Of a stretch of DNA of 55,066 bases, positions 1-8,250 are shown in pieces. Source of the DNA: DAOTWP01 sp034435675 (lineage in GTDB: Bacteria; Chloroflexota; Anaerolineae; Aggregatilineales; Phototrophicaceae); assembly GCA_034435675.1 (NCBI GenBank), contig DAOTWP010000085.1, positions 1-55,066 of the forward strand, read 5' to 3'. The position numbers were made by a program, and so were the translations under genes. The notes under the pieces were generated by a model. The model did not search any database and had not been told where the DNA came from. It saw only the letters and a program-made list of their open reading frames with translations. Each line of letters starts with the position of its first letter. The first letter of the stretch is position 1.

Positions 1-232
1 GAAAGATTTCGTATGCCTTGAGCCGTTCTTCGGTCATCCACGCGGGTTCGTTCTTCATCGCGCTGATCTGACGCACAATCTCTGCCGACAGACCCTTTTG
101 ACTCTTGAAGGAGTACTTGACATTTTCATCATGGAAGCCGTATGCCTCGTCATAGGAGGCACGCACATGCTTCAACGCCGATTCTTCAGCGGTTAGCTGC
201 TTTTCGCTTTCAACCAGATCAAAATCACTCAT
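1..232 (-). CDS. sufB: Fe-S cluster assembly protein SufB, N-terminal fragment
   Basis: This is the first 77 codons of SufB, cut by the window edge. SufB is the scaffold of the SufBCD complex, which assembles Fe-S clusters in the cytosol. The visible protein starts MSDFDLVESEKQL and contains the features typical of SufB N-termini, namely YGFHDENVKYSFKSQKGLS followed by EIVRQISAMKNEPAWM. It starts 27 bases after the sufC stop on the same strand, so the two are almost certainly one operon in the order sufC-sufB. The catalytic beta-helix core lies outside the window. Identification rests on recognised N-terminal similarity and on context. Confidence 0.88.
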   Translation of the reverse strand, partial: MSDFDLVESEKQLTAEESALKHVRASYDEAYGFHDENVKYSFKSQKGLSAEIVRQISAMKNEPAWMTEERLKAYEIF

Positions 233-259
233 GCTTTGGTTTCCCCAACTATAGACGGT

Positions 260-1033
260 CTATTCAGCAGCGTTGTGCTTTTCGCGCACCCAATCGTAGC
301 CAGCCTGTTCCAGCTTCAGCGCAAGATCGGCACCGCCGCTTTCGACAATGCGCCCTTCAAACATGATATGCACATACTGCGGCTGGATGTAGTTCAGGAT
401 ACGCTGGTAGTGGGTAATCACCAGCACCCCCAGATCGGGACCCCGCAGGCTATTGACACCTTCAGAAACTACGCGCAGCGCGTCAATATCAAGCCCAGAA
501 TCTGTTTCATCCAAAATCGCGATGCGCGGTTCAAGCACCGCCATTTGCAGAATTTCAGCACGCTTCTTTTCACCGCCGCTAAACCCGTCATTCAGGTAGC
601 GCCCGGCGAAGCTGTGATCCATGCGCAGTTGATCCATTTTGGCGCGCATTAAACGGCGGAAATCGGGAATCGAAATCCCTTTGCTTTCCGGATTCTCTGC
701 CTTCATCCGCGCATTGATGGCATGGCGGAGAAAATTCGCCAGCGTAACGCCAGGAATGGCGACCGGATACTGAAACGCCAGAAACATTCCTGCACGACTG
801 CGTTCGTCAGCCTCAAGTTCAAGCATATCTGCACCGTCGAAGATAATCTGCCCGGCGGTGACTTCGTATGCGGGGTGTCCCAGAAGCACATTCGCCAGCG
901 TGCTTTTGCCAGAACCATTGGGTCCCATCAGAGCATGTACCTCGCCCTGTTTGACGATCAGGTTCACACCGCGCAAAATCGGCTTGTCTTCGACAGAAAC
1001 ATGCAAATTACGGATTTCCAGTGCAGCGCCCAT
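260..1033 (-). CDS. sufC: Fe-S cluster assembly ATPase SufC
   Basis: SufC is the ABC-type ATPase that powers SufBD scaffold rearrangement during Fe-S cluster assembly. The 257-residue protein matches the family length. It shows Walker A GPNGSGKST (about residues 37-45), the ABC signature FSGGEKKRAEILQ (about 150-162), Walker B IAILDETDSGLD (about 171-182) and the switch His in VITHYQRIL. There are no membrane segments, as expected for a soluble ATPase. A GGAGG sequence lies upstream of the ATG, and a sigma70-like promoter lies about 70-100 bases upstream. It is the first gene of the sufC-sufB operon. Confidence 0.95.
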   Translation of the reverse strand: MGAALEIRNLHVSVEDKPILRGVNLIVKQGEVHALMGPNGSGKSTLANVLLGHPAYEVTAGQIIFDGADMLELEADERSRAGMFLAFQYPVAIPGVTLANFLRHAINARMKAENPESKGISIPDFRRLMRAKMDQLRMDHSFAGRYLNDGFSGGEKKRAEILQMAVLEPRIAILDETDSGLDIDALRVVSEGVNSLRGPDLGVLVITHYQRILNYIQPQYVHIMFEGRIVESGGADLALKLEQAGYDWVREKHNAAE

Positions 1034-1104
1034 TCGAGGGAGTTCCTCCTCAGTGTTTTAATGCGTGTTAAATTTGCTGTATACCCTCAGCGAAAATCAG
1101 CATC

Positions 1105-1133
1105 AGTATAACAGCCCTAAAGAAAAGGGTCAA
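1105..1133 (-). promoter_or_regulatory. sigma70-like promoter of sufCB
   Basis: On the minus strand TTGACC (1133-1128) and TATACT (1110-1105) are separated by exactly 17 bases. This places transcription initiation near 1098, about 65 bases before the sufC start. The 317-base gap between sufC and the divergent DUF59 gene (1034-1350) holds this promoter and one facing the other way, and nothing else I can identify. Confidence 0.6.
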
Positions 1134-1277
1134 TAAAAACGACGCGCATCAGCAATATTCTCACTCAAACCTCATAGTCCCACCGTTTGCAACTTATCCT
1201 ACACTCGCAATGAAGATCATTTTCACTGCGGTTAATTTCTCTTTTGATATGGATTTTTCTAACCATGATCACAGAAA

Positions 1278-1307
1278 TTGACTCTATGCTGAGTGCTATG
1301 CTACTAT
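1278..1307 (+). promoter_or_regulatory. candidate promoter of the DUF59 gene
   Basis: TTGACT (1278-1283) and TACTAT (1302-1307) are separated by 18 bases. The predicted start of transcription is near 1314, which leaves a short leader before the DUF59 gene. The spacing is one base longer than ideal. Confidence 0.4.
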
Positions 1308-1350
1308 CGCAGCATCCTGTTGATCCAGTGAGATGGATAAGGTTGCAAGC

Positions 1351-1659
1351 ATGAGTGAGATTGTGAGCAGCAAAGAAGATGGACTGCGCGAAGCGCTGCG
1401 CAATGTCATTGACCCTGAAATCGGCATGAATGTGATTGAGCTGGGTTTAATCCGACATCTGGAAATCTACGGAGACCGTGCACATATCACGATGATTATG
1501 ACGACACCGTTCTGCCCCTACGCACCGCAGCTCCTGGAGCAGACGCGGCGTACTGCGCAGGAATATCTGCACGTCCCGACGACTATTGAAATGGGACTGG
1601 AGATGTGGGACCCCAGTATGATGGAAGAAGGTGCAGCCGACGATTGGGGCTTGTTCTAA
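1351..1659 (+). CDS. DUF59/MIP18 metal-sulfur cluster assembly factor (SufT-like)
   Basis: This is a 102-residue single-domain protein of the DUF59 (MIP18/SufT-like) family, which acts in Fe-S cluster maturation. Family features are LRNVIDPEIGMNVIELGLI near the N-terminus and the TTPFCPYAP motif with the conserved cysteine. An ATG 18 bases further upstream (1333) is in frame, but it has no usable ribosome-binding site. The ATG at 1351 has AAGG eight bases before it, so I prefer 1351. The gene is divergent from sufCB, which fits a role in the same pathway. The acidic tail ending DDWGLF is typical of short SufT-like proteins. The exact client proteins are unknown. Confidence 0.85.
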   Translation: MSEIVSSKEDGLREALRNVIDPEIGMNVIELGLIRHLEIYGDRAHITMIMTTPFCPYAPQLLEQTRRTAQEYLHVPTTIEMGLEMWDPSMMEEGAADDWGLF

Positions 1660-1663
1660 CATA

Positions 1664-1690
1664 CAGGGCACGCCACGTGCGCGTGCCCTG
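1664..1690. terminator. hairpin between convergent genes
   Basis: A perfect 10-bp stem, CAGGGCACGC (1664-1673) with GCGTGCCCTG (1681-1690), closes a 7-base loop. It sits between the stop codons of the DUF59 gene and the convergent M23 protein, and could stop transcription from both sides. There is no clear T-tract. Confidence 0.55.
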
Positions 1691-1700
1691 CCGTTTGGTA

Positions 1701-3917
1701 CTATCGCCGTGCCGGGCGATTGGTCTGGATGAATATCTGCGGCTCGACATAGTGGCGGCGGATTTCATTTGCCACGCTTTCCAGCCAGACAGAGCGTTCT
1801 TGTTCAGTCATGGCAACCAGCGGTTTGGGCTTCTCGGCTGAGGGCCAGTGCTCTGGTGTGCGCTCCAGCGTGTTATCGATGCAGAGATCAAAGTGCAGAT
1901 GGGGTGACCATGTCTTGTTGCTCATGCCACGACTGCTGCCAATGGTTCCAATCTGCTGCCCGCGCCGCACACGTTCTCCTGCTTTGACGAGTATTTGCCC
2001 CAGATGTGCGTAGCGACTGCTCATCACAATGCCGCTATTGGCAAGCGGATCATGTTTGATGACCACCATATTACCCCAACCGGGACGTTCCGCCGCGAAC
2101 AGCACAACGCCGCTGCCTGCAGCATAAACCGGCATACCAAAATCGGCATTTGCTGTGCCGCCCAGCGTAAGATCAGCGCCAGTGTGAACGGCGATGCGAT
2201 TAGAGTAGGGCTGGGCAAAGGGCGCAGCATCACGCCAGGTCGCGGGCCAGACGGCTGTACCGGAACGTTCAACCGCAGTGCCAATAGGCGCGTCAAAACC
2301 GTCAGCATAGTAGACACCGTCAATGATCAACTCACCATCACGCACAGGCGGCGGCGTTGTTGGGTTGACTTTGACCACACGCCGCCAGCGCACCGCGTCA
2401 AAAGTCACCTGTTCGCCAGTTTCGCCAGTAACGTCATTGAGGAATACACGCCCGACATTTGGCAGCGCTTTGTCCAGATCAAAAACGCCCAGTGGATACC
2501 ACTGGTTGCCGATTTGCGACTGATTGATCGCTACAATCGCTTCTGAACCGGGCTGCCCTTTGACCCCATGTATCTTGTAGCGGGCATTCGCTGCCGTGGC
2601 ATGCGGCTGGTGAATATAGACCTCGACCTGATACAAGCCGGACTGCGGAAGCTGCGGCACCCACATCGCCCAGACTTTGTTTCCGCCGGGTTTCGCGGTT
2701 GGGGTGTAATAGACAGTCCAACCCATCTGCCCGCGAAAACTGGTGAATTCCTCTCTGCCTGTGTAAGTGCCTTTAGCAAACGCAGGCATGTCCGGCGTCA
2801 CAACGATTTCATCGCCATATTCGTAAGCAGATCCCGGGGCAGGCGCTGGGTTTTGTGGCTGCGGCGTTGGCGTGGTGCTACTGATCGGCAGATTGATCGC
2901 CTTGAATTCCACCGGACCAACCACCCCCCAGCGCCACCAGCTCAAGCCTTTGGCATTGTAGCGTTTGGTTGCCAGCGTGTGCGCCCCCAGAATTTCGCCT
3001 GCGGGCGCAGCCGCCTGAAGTGCCGGAATAACGGGTTTGCCGAATGGCAGCCATGTGTTGTAGACCTGATCTAATGCCTCTTCGGGGGTATAGCCAAAGG
3101 TTGCCCAGTAAGTTTGCGGGTGAACGCTGTCCACAAAAGGAAACCATTCCTCGGGAAACAGATCATTGTAATGCCAGGGGCGCGGGTCCGGGCAAAACCC
3201 GATGTGAAAGCGCGCTTTGGTGATGCCCTGACGAATACGTCGCATGTAGGGATTAATGCGATCTTTGCCGCCTGCCCAATAGTGAGCCGGATCGGGTTCA
3301 ACATCGAGAATCAGCGATTTCACTGCCGGGTGATTAGCGGTCTGGATGATGATGTCTGTCTCACGCTGGAGATCTTGCCCGACAGGAATGCACCAGGCGT
3401 GAAGTTCGATCTGGTAAATGCTGAGCACCTGTGCCCAGCGATCCAGGCTTTTAGCGCTGTCAATTGCCAGCGCCTTCTTACTGTCATACTGCCCCTGCCA
3501 TGCAGCGCCATCACTGGTTTTGACCCAGAGCTGGGTGACAGCAGGGACATTCTGCTTAATGGTCATCACGAGTTCTTCGATGCTGTCCTGTTCAACCGCA
3601 TCGCCTTCCCAATGCCAGAGTGCCACATGCCCATCATAGGGTGTGGGACGATCTGTACCAGGGGGCGGTGTTGAAGGCTGCACAAAACCGACAAAATCAG
3701 TGCTGACCCACCCTGCACGCCCGTACTGCTCAACCCAGCGCCACGCCCCACGCTGGCTTGCCGGGTAGTGCTTAATAAAGGTGTAGTCGTAGACACGCCC
3801 GACGGTATCGTACTCCACGCCGGGTCCGCTGCGCAAATTCACCCAGGTTGTCTTAGTATCCGCAATTGCATCGCTTCCGGCACCTGCATTTGCGGGTTTG
3901 CTAACTGGCGCTGGCAT
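1701..3917 (-). CDS. SH3b / glycosidase-like / golvesin-like / M23 peptidase multidomain protein (copy 1)
   Basis: This is a 738-residue multidomain protein. About residues 22-80 form a bacterial SH3 domain (TWVNLRSGPG, WVSTDFVG). About 95-345 look like a glycoside-hydrolase TIM barrel, with LILDVEPDP and DSVHPQTYW as likely active-site strands. About 375-525 resemble a golvesin C-terminal-like beta domain, ending in TFDAVRWRRV. About 570-690 are an M23 (lysostaphin-type) metallopeptidase with zinc ligands H578 and D582 (HTGADL) and the H673-x-H675 pair (PHLHFDL). The zinc site therefore looks intact. The likely substrate is cell-wall peptidoglycan. Oddly, the N-terminus is MPAPVSKPANAG, with no signal peptide or membrane segment. 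GAGG lies nine bases before the ATG. The next gene upstream is a paralogue of the same architecture. Confidence 0.75.
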   Translation of the reverse strand: MPAPVSKPANAGAGSDAIADTKTTWVNLRSGPGVEYDTVGRVYDYTFIKHYPASQRGAWRWVEQYGRAGWVSTDFVGFVQPSTPPPGTDRPTPYDGHVALWHWEGDAVEQDSIEELVMTIKQNVPAVTQLWVKTSDGAAWQGQYDSKKALAIDSAKSLDRWAQVLSIYQIELHAWCIPVGQDLQRETDIIIQTANHPAVKSLILDVEPDPAHYWAGGKDRINPYMRRIRQGITKARFHIGFCPDPRPWHYNDLFPEEWFPFVDSVHPQTYWATFGYTPEEALDQVYNTWLPFGKPVIPALQAAAPAGEILGAHTLATKRYNAKGLSWWRWGVVGPVEFKAINLPISSTTPTPQPQNPAPAPGSAYEYGDEIVVTPDMPAFAKGTYTGREEFTSFRGQMGWTVYYTPTAKPGGNKVWAMWVPQLPQSGLYQVEVYIHQPHATAANARYKIHGVKGQPGSEAIVAINQSQIGNQWYPLGVFDLDKALPNVGRVFLNDVTGETGEQVTFDAVRWRRVVKVNPTTPPPVRDGELIIDGVYYADGFDAPIGTAVERSGTAVWPATWRDAAPFAQPYSNRIAVHTGADLTLGGTANADFGMPVYAAGSGVVLFAAERPGWGNMVVIKHDPLANSGIVMSSRYAHLGQILVKAGERVRRGQQIGTIGSSRGMSNKTWSPHLHFDLCIDNTLERTPEHWPSAEKPKPLVAMTEQERSVWLESVANEIRRHYVEPQIFIQTNRPARR

Positions 3918-3940
3918 AGACCACTTCCTCTCGGCAAACG

Positions 3941-6088
3941 CTAGCGGGGCGGACGATTCGCCCGCGTGAACTCCAACGGATCGAGATAATCCTTAATCAG
4001 GCGAGGCAAATCCTTACCGGGCCAATCGCCAGGGCTGATCGACAGCTTGTTTGTACCGCTGATATCGTAATGCAGGTGCGGAATATAACGCCCGCCAGCA
4101 TCACCGATTTCGGCAATCTGGTCGCCACGCCGCACGCGGTCACCGACCTTCACGCGCATACTCTGCACATGCCCATAGCGCGTATAGACGACACGTCCCG
4201 TGGGGCTGCGCAGGGGGTCATGGCGGATAACGATCACATTACCCCACACTCGTAGTTCGGCAGCAAACACAACAACACCGCTGGCAGGCGCGGAGATAGG
4301 CAGCCCCTTGTCTTCATAGGGCGTGCCGAAATTTAAGTCTGCCCCGGTATGATAGGCTTCGCGCGGGGTACCGACCAGATAGAGCTTGGCATAAGGCGCG
4401 GCATCGCGCCATCCTGATGCCCAGAGTTTTTCGCCCAGGCGGTCCGTCAGCGAACCTACAGGAGCGTCGAATCCATCGGCAACATAGACGCCGTCAACAA
4501 TCCAGTCGCCGGGCTGCCCCACTGGGGGATTGCTGGTGCTGGTGACACGACGCCAGCGTACGGCATCAAACGCAATGACACGGTCCACCTCGCCAGTCAA
4601 ATCGGTGAGACTGACCATGCCTGCATTGTTGGCAGCTTTGTCGAGATCATAAACCCCCAGGACCGCCCATACATTGCGCTGTTTGGATTGGTCGAGGCTG
4701 ACCAACACCTGCCCGCTGACACCCTTGACACCGCTGATACGATAGCGTGCATTACGGGTAGTGGCATTGCGTGCCGGGATAAACACGGCGACTTCGTATT
4801 CACCCGATTCACGAATGGTTGGCACCCACTGTGCCCACACCTTGCTGCGCGCTGGTTCCGTATTCTTATAGTGTACTGTCCAACCCCAGGTTCCCTGAAA
4901 AGACTGGAACTCTCGCTGCCCAGTGTACGAACCACTGCGAAACATGCGATCATCAGGATTCACAACCTGTTCATCGGCGAAACCGGGAGCAGGCGTCGGG
5001 GGGGTAATGGGTGTTGGAGTCGGTGTTGGTTGCTGAACAACAATCGGGCGGTTGATCGCCTGCCACTGGGCACTGCCGACCACCCCCAAACGCCACCAGC
5101 TTACCGCCTTTGCGCCGTACACCTGGGTTGCGAGTGCCTGTGCCTGCTGCATATCCGCTGCGCTGGCATCTCCCTGTAAGGCGGGAATAATCGGGCGACC
5201 ATAGGCACCCCAGACGCGATAGGCATCTTCCAGCGTTGCAGCAGGCGTGCGGCGAAATGTTGACCAGTAGGATTGTGGGTGAACGCTGTCGACAAAGGGA
5301 AACCATTCGTCAGGGAAAATGGTTGCAAAATGCTGCTGCCGGGGATCCATAGACATCCCAATGTGGAACCCTGGGGATATTGCCTGGCGGACACGGGTCA
5401 TATAGGGGCGCACCACACTGGCAGGCGCCCGCCAGAAACCCTCATAAGGTTCAACATCCAGAATCATCGACTTGACGCCGGGCACATTGCAGGTCTGAAT
5501 AATCAAATCGGTTTCCGCCGTCAGGTTCTGCCCTTTGGGCACACACCAGGCATGAAATTCGATCCCAAAACGCTGCAAGGTCTGCACCCAGCGGGCGATG
5601 CTTTCGGGTCCGCTGATGGCGAGCGCTTCGCGGTTGTCAAAGCGGCTCATCCAATCGGAACCATCACTCGTTTTGACCCACAGCGCATTAACCGCAGGCG
5701 CTTTGGCTTTGATGTCTGCTGCGAGCTGTTCGATGCTGAGGTAAGGAAGGACGTTGCCACGCCAGTGCCACAGCGCGATTTTGCCATCAAATGGTGTTGG
5801 GCGGTCACTGCCGGGGGGGTGCGTCTGAGAAGAAATATCCTTAAGAACAACAAAGTCTGTATGCACCCAACCGGCTTGACTATTCTGTTCGACCCATACC
5901 CACTTTTCCGCACTGCGTGACTCTGGATAGTAAACAACAATGGTGTTGTCGAAGATATCGCCAATATCCTGATAATTTGTTCCCGGACCTGAACGCAGGT
6001 TGACCCACGCCGATACCGTATCTGCCAACGCCAGTTTGCCCGCGCCGCTGCTGGGTGGTTTTGCCACCGGTGGCGGGAACACGCTCAT
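3941..6088 (-). CDS. SH3b / glycosidase-like / golvesin-like / M23 peptidase multidomain protein (copy 2)
   Basis: This is a 715-residue paralogue of the downstream gene, with the same order of domains. It has SH3b (AWVNLRSGPG), a glycosidase-like barrel (MILDVEPYE, DSVHPQSYW), a golvesin-like domain (IAFDAVRWRRV) and an M23 peptidase with HTGADL and PHLHYDI. A frame 12 codons longer exists, but the ATG at 6088 has AAGGAGG five bases upstream and is the better start. Like its neighbour it lacks a signal peptide and starts MSVFPPPVAKPPSSG. The two genes are 23 bases apart and probably form one operon that arose by tandem duplication. The roles of the two copies are unknown. Wall turnover, or lysis of other cells, is inference. 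Confidence 0.75.
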   Translation of the reverse strand: MSVFPPPVAKPPSSGAGKLALADTVSAWVNLRSGPGTNYQDIGDIFDNTIVVYYPESRSAEKWVWVEQNSQAGWVHTDFVVLKDISSQTHPPGSDRPTPFDGKIALWHWRGNVLPYLSIEQLAADIKAKAPAVNALWVKTSDGSDWMSRFDNREALAISGPESIARWVQTLQRFGIEFHAWCVPKGQNLTAETDLIIQTCNVPGVKSMILDVEPYEGFWRAPASVVRPYMTRVRQAISPGFHIGMSMDPRQQHFATIFPDEWFPFVDSVHPQSYWSTFRRTPAATLEDAYRVWGAYGRPIIPALQGDASAADMQQAQALATQVYGAKAVSWWRLGVVGSAQWQAINRPIVVQQPTPTPTPITPPTPAPGFADEQVVNPDDRMFRSGSYTGQREFQSFQGTWGWTVHYKNTEPARSKVWAQWVPTIRESGEYEVAVFIPARNATTRNARYRISGVKGVSGQVLVSLDQSKQRNVWAVLGVYDLDKAANNAGMVSLTDLTGEVDRVIAFDAVRWRRVTSTSNPPVGQPGDWIVDGVYVADGFDAPVGSLTDRLGEKLWASGWRDAAPYAKLYLVGTPREAYHTGADLNFGTPYEDKGLPISAPASGVVVFAAELRVWGNVIVIRHDPLRSPTGRVVYTRYGHVQSMRVKVGDRVRRGDQIAEIGDAGGRYIPHLHYDISGTNKLSISPGDWPGKDLPRLIKDYLDPLEFTRANRPPR

Positions 6089-6293
6089 ACCTGCCTCCTT
6101 AACCCATGGAAACGCAGCAATCACTCAAAGGACTCTGAACGATTTTCAAACCGCTGCATGACCTGCATGGTAGTACAGTTTTGGATTCCAGGCAAAAAAC
6201 GCTGACCCAACGATGGATACAGCGCACAGGAAAAACAAAACCGTTCGACAAGAACACTGATTCCCAACAGGCAATCGGGATGTTTTACACGGA

Positions 6294-6704
6294 TCAGCCC
6301 TGCCAACCTGTGGGATAAAGCGCGGTGTCCAGCAGCGCCCAGAAACGCTGTGCATCCATTGGACTCAAATCCGCCTGCCATGTGCTTTCACCTGCCCAGC
6401 CTGCAATACGGAAACTGCCATCATCGCGCTGCTTAACCAGCGTATGCGCGGTGACGGTCGGCAGGTTAGCGTCACGCATCGGGGCGGTGACAGCGATACT
6501 TTTTACTTTTTCTGCTTTCTCAGGGAAAAGGTGCTGAAGCAGTTGATGCCACAAGAGCTGTGCCGCGCGCGGGGTGAGCACCCGTGTCCATTGAGTATTA
6601 TCCTGTGCAGTTCCACCAATCACGAATGATTCGCCCCCAACCTTGCGCGTTACAAATAACTCGTGTGTGGGTCCATACATCACATCAGACCGTTCTGACG
6701 CCAT
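6294..6704 (-). CDS. hypothetical protein downstream of selD
   Basis: This is a 136-residue soluble protein that I do not recognise. It has two halves of similar flavour: LTPRAAQLLWHQLLQHLFP near the middle and LSPMDAQRFWALLDTALYP at the end. Each looks like an amphipathic helix following a strand pair, so an internal duplication is possible. There is no signal peptide, cysteine or metal motif. It begins 16 bases after selD on the same strand and is likely cotranscribed with it. AAGG lies nine bases before the ATG. The 205 bases between its stop and the M23 protein start contain nothing I can identify. Confidence 0.6.
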   Translation of the reverse strand: MASERSDVMYGPTHELFVTRKVGGESFVIGGTAQDNTQWTRVLTPRAAQLLWHQLLQHLFPEKAEKVKSIAVTAPMRDANLPTVTAHTLVKQRDDGSFRIAGWAGESTWQADLSPMDAQRFWALLDTALYPTGWQG

Positions 6705-6720
6705 CGCATAAGCCCTTCTT

Positions 6721-7779
6721 TTACGGTCCTACCATAATTCGCCCATTACCAGCGCGCACTGTGCCAATCATCACGGCAGCGTCGCCAACAGCCTGCAAAT
6801 CACGCAGCAGCGCGTCCGCCTGTGCCGGATCAACCGCCATCAACAATCCACCGGATGTCTGCGGATCAAAGAGCAGATACTGCTGCCAATCTTCAAGCGT
6901 GTCATAAAACGTAACCCACTGCGCGAAATACTCCCGGTTGCGCCACATGCCGCCGGCAAAAATGTCGGCACGAGCGTATTCTGCCGCCCCCGACAAATAG
7001 CGGATTGCGTTGTGTTCCAGGTGCAAATCTGCCCCACTCGCCTGTGCCAGTTCGTGCCCGTGCCCTAGCAGGCTGTAACCGGTGATATCGGTCATCGCGT
7101 GGACAGGGTAACGCCGTGCCAAGCGTGCCGCCTCGCGGTTCAGACGAATCATGCTGGTAATCGCCTCGTCCACGTGCGCCTGCTGCGCCTGCGCCTGCTT
7201 GAGCGCGGTGGTGATGACCCCACTTCCCAGCGGCTTCGTCAGTATCAGGCGATCTCCCGGTTGTGCCCCACCTTTTTTGAGGATACGATCCGGATGTACA
7301 ATCCCCGTCACTGCCAGCCCATATTTCGGTTCGCGGTCAGTGACCGTGTGCCCACCTGCAATTACAGCGCCTGCTGAGCGGACGATTTCCGCACCCCCCC
7401 GAAGGATCTCGGTAAGAATGCCGGGGTCGAGATTATCGGGAAAAGCAACCAGATTAATCGCGAACAGCGGTTCGCCGCCCATCGCATAGATGTCGCTCAG
7501 CGCATTAGCCGCAGCAATCGCGCCAAAGGCATAGGGATCATCCACCACAGGCGGGAAGAAGTCCGTCGTAGCAATCACCGCCTGCTCCGCGTTCAGCCGG
7601 TAAACAGCCGAATCGTCTGGAGACGCCAAACCCACCAGCAGGTCAGGCGCGCTTTCCGGCGGAAATAAGTTGTTGAGCGGCTGCAACACGGCAGCCAGAT
7701 CGCCGGGAGCGAGCTTAGACGCTCAGCCCGCGCAGGAGGCGAGCGTAGTCAGCCGCACCTTAGGTTCAATATGTGCCAT
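6721..7779 (-). CDS. selD: Selenide, water dikinase SelD, selenoprotein with in-frame TGA (Sec19)
   Basis: SelD makes selenophosphate from selenide and ATP, the selenium donor for selenocysteine and selenouridine. From the ATG at 7779 the frame runs through a TGA at 7725-7723 and continues as 352 residues in all. The local sequence is LASCAGUASKLAPGDL, which puts U where other SelD proteins have the active-site Cys or Sec, three residues before the essential Lys. Downstream features fit: PDDSAVYRL, ATTDFFPPVVDDPYAFGAIAAAN, AGGHTVTDREPKYG and TGYSLLGHG. A start after the TGA (GTG at 7689) would delete the active site. A stem-loop follows the TGA at a bacterial-SECIS-like distance. Selenocysteine insertion is inferred, because the required SelA, SelB and tRNA-Sec are not in this window. 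Confidence 0.9.
7679..7696 (-). promoter_or_regulatory. candidate bacterial SECIS hairpin in selD
   Basis: On the minus strand GGCTGC (7696-7691) pairs perfectly with GCAGCC (7684-7679) around the loop CGTGTT. The loop begins 32 bases after the TGA, with G as its second base. This spacing and the loop G fit what I recall of the bacterial SECIS consensus. A weaker 4-bp hairpin, CGGC/GCCG with a G-first loop, lies closer to the TGA and is an alternative. Confidence 0.5.
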
Positions 7780-7823
7780 GTAAACCCAGCAATTCGCGAC
7801 ATATACCATATACATTGAAGAAG

Positions 7824-7853
7824 AGTATAGAACGCTTGTTGTTCCGAAACAAC
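7824..7853 (-). promoter_or_regulatory. selD promoter overlapped by an inverted repeat
   Basis: On the minus strand TTGTTT (7852-7847) and TATACT (7829-7824) are 17 bases apart, a good sigma70-like promoter about 40 bases before the selD ATG. The perfect inverted repeat GTTGTT-CCGA-AACAAC (7838-7853) covers the -35 box and could be an operator for a repressor. The repressor is unknown. Confidence 0.5.
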
Positions 7854-7942
7854 CAATTTGGCGTATAAATCTACTAACCCTGCACAACACCTAAACAATT
7901 GGTAACGCCCCATGCCAGGCTGTGCGCCAAAAGCATTGGGGC

Positions 7943-7971
7943 TTGCAGCACGATTCTCTGTCCGTTATACT
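7943..7971 (+). promoter_or_regulatory. promoter of tRNA-Pro
   Basis: TTGCAG (7943-7948) and TATACT (7966-7971) are 17 bases apart. Transcription would start near 7979, about 17 bases before the mature tRNA 5' end. Confidence 0.6.
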
Positions 7972-7995
7972 AAATACTGGAATTTGCATCATCTA

Positions 7996-8069
7996 CGGGG
8001 TGTGGCGCAGCCTGGTAGCGCGCTTGCATGGGGTGCAAGAGGTCCCGGGTTCGAGTCCCGGCACCCCGA
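7996..8069 (+). tRNA. tRNA-Pro (anticodon GGG)
   Basis: The cloverleaf folds completely. The acceptor stem is CGGGGTG with CACCCCG and discriminator A at 8069. The D-stem is GCGC/GCGC, the anticodon stem is CTTGC/GCAAG with loop ATGGGGT (anticodon GGG at 8030-8032), and the T-arm is CCGGG-TTCGAGT-CCCGG. The 3' CCA is not encoded. The C1-G72 acceptor pair with A73 is typical of bacterial tRNA-Pro. Confidence 0.96.
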
Positions 8070-8076
8070 CACAATT

Positions 8077-8125
8077 ACAGGCAGTGAGTTGTGCACTTTG
8101 CAACAATTCACTGCCTGTTTTATTT
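8077..8125 (+). terminator. rho-independent terminator of tRNA-Pro
   Basis: ACAGGCAGTGA (8077-8087) pairs with TCACTGCCTGT (8108-8118), and an inner GTTG/CAAC pair extends the hairpin. TTTATTTG follows directly. It separates the tRNA from the binding-protein gene at 8251. Confidence 0.75.
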
Positions 8126-8250
8126 GTTATAAAGTACAAAATAGCCTCCTGTCTGCCAACGAAGTATAAACACATTAACGCGAGATGCAGCGAAAACCTG
8201 CTGAAGCGTTGACGGTAATGTTGGTTCTTCTATGTTGAGGAGACAGAGGC

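Noticed and set aside
6121..6381. Minus-strand 86-codon frame overlapping the end of the unknown gene downstream of selD
   Set aside because: It overlaps a better-supported gene in another frame, has no ribosome-binding site and no protein-like pattern.
7687..7689. GTG at 7689 as the start of selD, giving a 322-residue protein
   Set aside because: It would remove the catalytic Cys/Sec and Lys segment that all SelD proteins have. The frame upstream of the TGA encodes a perfect SelD N-terminus with its own ATG and promoter.
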